A DNA stretch of 64,000 nt, taken from the NCBI GenBank assembly GCA_029817715.1, contig JARUPY010000605.1, forward strand, positions 1,054,001-1,118,000, in the 5' to 3' direction. This stretch comes from Melastoma dodecandrum. Lineage: Eukaryota; Streptophyta; Magnoliopsida; Myrtales; Melastomataceae. Shown here piece by piece: positions 58,629 to 64,000 of the stretch. Position numbers and translations under genes: made by a program. The notes beneath the pieces were generated by a model. That model saw only the letters and a program-made list of their open reading frames with translations, searched no databases and was not told where the DNA came from. Position 1 is the first letter of the stretch, and every line of letters starts with the position of its first letter.

Positions 58629-59829
58629 TCAGGTGAATTCCTGCTTTAAGTAGCCAGGCCCTGGCTTGTAAGGGTCGGGTTCGGCGTATGCCTCTGGTCG
58701 CTCAAACCCCATGTCATTCATCCTGTTGCTGAGAACATGAAGGATTGCTTTCTTTGTGCCTCCATACTCGTCCCTATTGTTCTCAACATATTCTATCGCC
58801 TCAGCTGCTATCTCGTTGACGAAATCAAAGCGATTTTCCTCCGACAGCAATAGCCTCTCAATATCCATGGTCAGTAGCTTGCCTGTTTCTTTTATCTTCC
58901 TTACTTTCTCCTCCAGGAACGGAACTCGCTCCAATTTATACTCCAGGAGCTCGTCCTTCTTACTCTGAAAGAAACCACCCGTTGTTTGGTTCAATAACAA
59001 CCAAGTGAACCAGTGTTAAAAATCGACTAGAAAAAAGGACGCCTTGAAAGAATGAACATTGACAAAAAGGGTTGACCTCTTCATAAACATCATCCTATCG
59101 CCAGCAGCTGAACATGACAGACCCAAAAACTTTAGGAACCTATAATCTATGGGAGCATTCAGGCGAAGGGCGTAAAGCCGACCAACCACTATACCATCCT
59201 AATATGTTAGAACATTAGCTAGTCAATTCCAGTCGCTGAAGCTGTTGGGTATATCTCCAGTGAATTAGCCAAATGGTTACTGCCGAAGCACTGAAGAGAA
59301 ATCAACAGGCAAATTCGGGTAGGGCTAATGTCCTCAAATGTAGATGCATCCAACAGAGACCTAACGACAAGCTGAAAATCCCACAGCCAATTGGCAACTC
59401 CCCCATCACCAAAAAGAACCCACATACCCAAGGAAAAACAAGTCCCGACCTCTCGATCGCAAGACTTTTGCGTAAAAGCACAGCATTTATCAGGACAATA
59501 GAACTCCTCGTACCAATTTCCTCCTGCGCCACACCCGCCGACTGTTCCCGCCATTCTGCGGCCGCGAAATCGCCTGCCAATTACACACGAAAACTAAGCA
59601 AAACCAAGGCCAAATGACAGGCGCCGAGTCTCAAACGCGAGCTGACAGAAATCTCACCATGATGGGAGAGTTTCTCCGCGCATCACTCGATCCAATCTGC
59701 ACCCAAGAAAAGTAAAGGAAAAAAAATCAACAAAACGGAGAAGAAAACCGAGCTACAAGAACGGTCGAGCAGGTAGCGTTGGATTACGAAGGACGCGGAA
59801 AGAGCCGAGGAAAGCCAGCCAACAGACAT
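58629..59829 (-). CDS. PTAC7: Plastid transcriptionally active chromosome protein 7 (pTAC7)
   Basis: Four minus-strand exons, 59829-59749, 59696-59658, 59573-59514 and 58964-58629, each ending in phase 0, encode 171 residues. The N-terminus (MSVGWLSSALSASFVIQRYL) is compatible with a plastid transit peptide. The conserved part runs from SRRVWRRRKL through KKDELLEYKLERVPFLEEKV and FVNEIAAEAIEYVENNRDEY to EPDPYKPGPGYL. This matches my memory of Arabidopsis pTAC7 (At5g24314). pTAC7 is a core PAP subunit of the plastid-encoded RNA polymerase complex, needed for chloroplast gene expression. It is head to head with RCF3, with 878 bases between start codons. Confidence 0.85.
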
Positions 59830-60707
59830 GACGCCAGGTCGTGTGTCTGAGGACGAGGGAGGTGTGTTAATGCAGAGGCTAAGGATAAGGCGGTATATGG
59901 GCCAGTCCTCATTTATTGGAACAGGCCCAATTGAAGGATGGCCCATTGGACTCCCGACGGCTGTCCAACATGACATGCGACTCCGTTTGGTTATCTCGTA
60001 GTTAAATTATAAATCAATCAAGTTCAAAGTTTGAGTTATTCCTTTCAAAAATGAGTCTAAAAATTAATTAATGAAATAATTCACGAACCAAACATATTAA
60101 GTTATTGTTTTATTTTTTTCCTCTTATTGAAAAATTTTCCTATTATCAAACTAGAATTTAAACTGGAACTTTATATAAATAAAAACGAATTCAAGCTTGA
60201 ACACAACAATTTCAAACATTATCGAGCCTAAGCCCGCCGGTACTCGAGTTGATAATATCTTAGTCGAGCCTAAGCCTGGACTGCATAATATTTTGGACAG
60301 GTCGGCTCATTTACACCCTCCTATCAATCGCCCACCAACGGTTGATTATTTATCAGCACTGACTGGCAACCTGGAACTGGACTCCGTTTGTCGTCTTCGA
60401 GAAACAAAACCCCAAATTAATTATAAACTCGCTTCCCCCTTTCCACACCAAAAACTAATAAAAAATTAATTACCAGCCAGCCAGCCAGCCAGCCCCACCC
60501 CAGCCCAAACCCTTCCACACACCTCTACCTCTACTTCGGTTTGCCCGATCCCCCAGCGCCTCCCCCCCAAACGACCGACGGACGCCTACGCCCTTGATTT
60601 TCTGACAAAGAACGCGATTGCCCGGGTCGATTGTTCATCTCCCCCCCCCCGGGGAATTCGGAACCCTAAAATCTTTGTGATTGGGGATTTTTGGTACATT
60701 GGATCGT
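59830..60707. promoter_or_regulatory. Shared bidirectional promoter region, pTAC7/RCF3
   Basis: The 878 bases between divergent start codons contain both promoters and leaders. A five-unit CAGC/CCAG repeat at about 60474-60496 and C-rich runs near 60560-60655 lie in the RCF3 leader. Motif content was not resolved further. Confidence 0.5.
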
Positions 60708-63463
60708 ATGGAGAGGCCCAGATCTAAACGGACGTACTACTACGACAGCTACGACTCCCCCGAAAACCCACCCAACCGTAATTCGAAGCCCCGGTACAAC
60801 GGCAATACCCCGGGGTTTCGTCGCCATGGCGGGGGAGGCGGGGGTGGGAGTGGGAGTGGGGGCGGTTACCACCAGCGGCATCAGCAGCAGCAACAGGACC
60901 CGTCCTTGACCACAAGCTACCGGATACTCTGCCACGATGCCAAGGCGGGGGGAGTGATCGGGAAGTCCGGGAGCATCATTAAGTCAATTAGGCAGCAGAC
61001 TGGAGCGTGGATCAACGTCCACGAGTTGGTTCCCGGTGACAGTGAGCGGATCATTGAGATAACGGACACTCGGAGGAGAGACCATGACGGGAGGATGCCT
61101 TCGTTCTCCCCCGCGCAGGAGGCGCTTTTGATGATTTATGAGAGGATACTCGAGAGCGAGCCTTTCGGTAATGGTAGTTACAGCGGAGGGGATTACACTG
61201 ACGATGGGAGGGTAATCACACGGCTGGTGGTCTCAAAGATGCATGTCGGGAGCTTATTGGGCAAGGGTGGGAAGATCATTGAGCAGATGAGGATGGAGAC
61301 AAAGACGCAGATTAGGATCTTGCCACGGGACCATACTCTGCCGCACTGCATCTCAGTCACGGAGGAGATCGTGCAGGTAGATAATCGGATCTTTGATATC
61401 GTTGAACTCATTTCTAATATCATATTTGTCAGATTGTTTGATTGTGAAGTTTGGATCTTGCTGTTAACTGCACTGAACCTTGATTAACCTCCCTTCCATG
61501 TTCTCATGCAGCTTCACTTTTTGATGTTGTCATAAGATGATATGATCTTTACCTTATCCTTTGTGTCATAACCAATATTGTTTGTTCTCCTTTCAGGTCA
61601 TCGGAGACGCTCATGCTGTTAAGAGTGCACTATCGATTATATCCTCACGCCTGAGAGAGAGTCAGCATCGCGATCGAAGTCATTTTCATGGGAGAATCCA
61701 TTCGCCAGAACGAGGCTTCCCTCCTGATGATAACTTTTTGCCACGGCGTTCATCTAATGATGGCATGCAGTATGGATCGAAACACAGTATGCCCCATGGC
61801 AGGAACAACAACTACATGCCTCGTTCGTCTGGTTTTTCTGGAGAACCTGATGCCGCATTGGGTGATCATCTGCATCCATTTGATGGGGAAGAAATCGTGT
61901 TTCGAATACTTTGTCCAACTGGAAAGGTGGATAAGATCACCGGGGAGTCTACTGGGATAATGGAGTTACTGCGGAATGAGGTGGGCGTGGATGTCAAACT
62001 TTGCAGTCCGGTCGTTGGTTCGGAGGAACAAGTTATTGTTGTGTCATCCGATGAGGTATGCTTTTTAACATTTTGACCGGATGTCACATGGATAGTTGAT
62101 CTGTCTTACATACCATACACAAAGGTTTTAATATTTCGACCGGTTCTTCCGACTATGATCAGGGACCCGATGATGACCTATTTCCTGCTCAGGAAGCTCT
62201 ATTACACATCCAAACTCGAATTCTGGACCTTTTTCCTGATAAAGAAAACATTGTTACAACAAGGCTAGTTATCCAGTCCAGCGATGTCGTATGTTTAGAC
62301 GGAAAAGACAGCCCTCTGTCCGAGATAAAGAAACTAACTGGTGCCAATGTAGAGATTCTTCCAAAGGAAGACCTACCTGGCTGTGTTTTTGACAATGACG
62401 AGCTCGTGCAGGTTTTTTCTACACCTCCAGAAATGTGTGTTAATTAATACCTATTAGTCTGTATATGCTTCTGTTCACTTTCGCTGGTCATCTGCAGATT
62501 GTGGGGGAGATAACGTCTGCTAGAGAAGCCCTTGTGGAGGTGACTTCAAGACTTCGGAACTACTTTTTCCGAGAATTATCTGAAAGAGATTCACCCCCGC
62601 CTGCATCTGCTCCTGGCACAATCGGTGCTCCAGGAGCAGAGGCTGTTTATACTAATGAAAGAACACCTATTCGCGAGGGTCATTCGCCAACCATTTCTGT
62701 GGCAACTAACAATATGGGCGGGCAAACAGTTGCCTTATCACAAACATCAAAGGTTATTATTGCACAAATACATGGCTGCAGAGTTCTAGTTTTGGTATGC
62801 TGGTAACTGAAATTCGTCTGTCGTTGGATGTTCTCTCTTAGGACAATGGAAGTTGCGCAAACGAAACTGCTAAAAGAAGCGAGAGTGAGCTGCGTGAAGA
62901 TGCATCCAGCTTGAGTAGGTAATATTCACAAACGACGCCGTCTTAGAACCTTGTACTTCAGGCCGTCACGTCTCCTTTCTTGCATGCTGTTGGATCTCGG
63001 CTGAATCCAACTTATTTTAAACGCAGAATCCCTGTGCCTCTGGTCACTCGGAGTACTCTTGAGGTCGTGCTACCTGATTACGCCGTCCCGAAGCTGATAG
63101 CCAAGTCCAAGAGCAAACTATCCCAAATCAGCGAGGTGAGTATTTTCTTTTTCTTGTTTCGCCCGAGTCTCCCGTTGAGAAACCAGAAAAATTTGCTGAT
63201 CCAATATATCTCTGGGACCAGCTCTCTGGTGCCCGGGTAACGCTGCTAGAGGATGGACCGGACGCCGTGCAGAAGATTATACAGATATCCGGCACTCCAG
63301 AGCAAGCCGAAAGAGCCCAAAGCCTGCTCCAAGGCTTCATTCTTAGCAGTAAGTCTCCCGCTCCTTTGAAGACTCTTATTCTTCCAATGATCTCTGACCA
63401 CATCACATCACTTTCACGACTTCACGTGCATGCCCTTTTACAGCTCAGGAGGATGGCCCGTAG
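60708..63463 (+). CDS. RCF3: Five-KH-domain RNA-binding protein RCF3/HOS5/SHI1
   Basis: Eight exons give 654 residues: 60708-61376, 61597-62055, 62163-62411, 62498-62752, 62842-62918, 63027-63135, 63222-63348 and 63444-63463; phases close. It begins MERPRSKRTYYYD with a Gly-rich stretch. KH1 (SYRILCHDAKAGGVIGKSG) and KH2 (RLVVSKMHVGSLLGKGG) keep GXXG loops. KH3 (FRILCPTGKVDKITGES) and KH4 (RLVIQSSDVVCLDGK) are degenerate. KH5 (STLEVVLPDYAVPKLIAKSK) precedes SGTPEQAERAQSLLQGFILS and the end QEDGP. The Arabidopsis counterpart (At5g53060) is a nuclear protein that recruits the CPL1 phosphatase and affects stress gene expression, capping/splicing and miRNA processing. Confidence 0.93.
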
Positions 63464-64000
63464 TTACGCCATGCCGCGGCTGCTTACCCTCTTCCCTAAG
63501 CGCGATCAAGCCAAATACAGGAGGGATGCTTCGCGCATACTGTTTGGCCACCAAACTGGTAGGCAAATATTGTACTACTGCTGTAATATATATTCACGAG
63601 CTTTTTTTTTTCCACATTTTGCGACAAATAGTTTGGGGGTTGAATATGAAATGGGAAGGGAGAGTTTGCTTTGGTGATGCAATCATCTAGAAGTTGTTGG
63701 GAATGGACAAAAAGCATTTTGTTATTTGAAATTAGGAATGTGTCTTTTAGAGGTGCCGATCCATTTAGCGGTGGCAGTTGCACGCTCGCATCGCATCTAC
63801 CTTTTGGGAAAGGCTCGTTCAAACCCTTTTTGACTGTTATTTTTTATTACAACCCAACTCCCAGTTGACCTTGTCTCAATTTCTTTTGTAAGCTAAGATT
63901 GCCCGGAAGGCCTTGCCTATTGTAATAAAACAGTGAAATGCTCCAATGTCTAGAAAATATACACAGAAGATCAACAACAACAACAACAAAAGAAGCGAGA
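63464..64000 (+). other. RCF3 3' UTR and downstream
   Basis: Probable 3' UTR with T-rich stretches and AATAAA at about 63924-63929. Frames here have no domain. Confidence 0.45.

Overview
This window is nuclear DNA from a flowering plant, most likely a eudicot. Genes have short GT-AG introns, the families are plant-specific (DOF, SAUR, CRK, START, PAM2-type CID, chloroplast HSP21, pTAC7), and there is a MIR828 hairpin, Ty1/copia and Mutator-like transposons, a tRNA-derived SINE and an endogenous pararetrovirus. No tools were used. Exon joins were worked out by hand from splice signals and reading phase.

Layout. 1-3.1 kb: AT-rich, no gene recognised. 3.1-5.0 kb: START-domain membrane protein (+). 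5.7-7.9 kb: CID-type PABP-interacting RRM protein (+). 8.75-9.0 kb: an unassigned coding exon (+). 9.2-10.05 kb: chloroplast HSP21 (-), followed by a broken tandem copy at 10.5-11.1 kb. 11.4-12.3 kb: a 72-residue membrane protein (-). 12.7-18.4 kb: decayed endogenous caulimovirid with a SINE inserted in it. 19.5-23.9 kb: CDPK-related kinase (+). 24.8-25.1 kb: SAUR (-). 25.7-26.7 kb: multi-pass membrane protein (-). 28.3-33.4 kb: Ty1/copia element with both LTRs (-). 33.8-34.8 kb: ubiquitin-ribosomal protein eL40 fusion (-). 36.6-38.1 kb: BCS1-like AAA ATPase (+). 39.0-41.5 kb: retromer VPS26 (+). 41.5-48.3 kb: transposon-rich, including a Mutator-like element carrying what looks like a plastid pyruvate kinase fragment. 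48.4-49.1 kb: DOF factor (+). 51.28-51.42 kb: MIR828. 52.6-54.6 kb: ankyrin acyl-CoA-binding protein (+). 54.96-56.4 kb: CREC-type EF-hand protein ending in HDEL (+). 57.3-58.0 kb: possible 75-residue membrane protein (-). 58.6-59.8 kb: pTAC7 (-). 60.7-63.5 kb: five-KH protein RCF3/HOS5 (+).

The genes do not form one pathway. As I recall them, the gene order matches Arabidopsis duplicated blocks: HSP21, VPS26B, MIR828, ACBP2 and the EF-hand gene on At4g27; CRK3, SAUR32, the AAA ATPase and a DOF gene on At2g46; ACBP1, VPS26A and RCF3 on At5g53. This recalled synteny independently supports several calls, especially MIR828.

The most interesting items are the near-perfect MIR828 hairpin; the 1.26-kb Mutator-like element whose long inverted repeats include a captured gene fragment; the SINE with a perfect 12-bp target duplication inside the viral remnant; a 70-bp near-perfect palindrome with a 10-bp direct repeat between ACBP and the HDEL gene; stop-free introns with lengths divisible by three in two genes; and a copia element whose 5' LTR is flanked by an extra polypurine-like tract.
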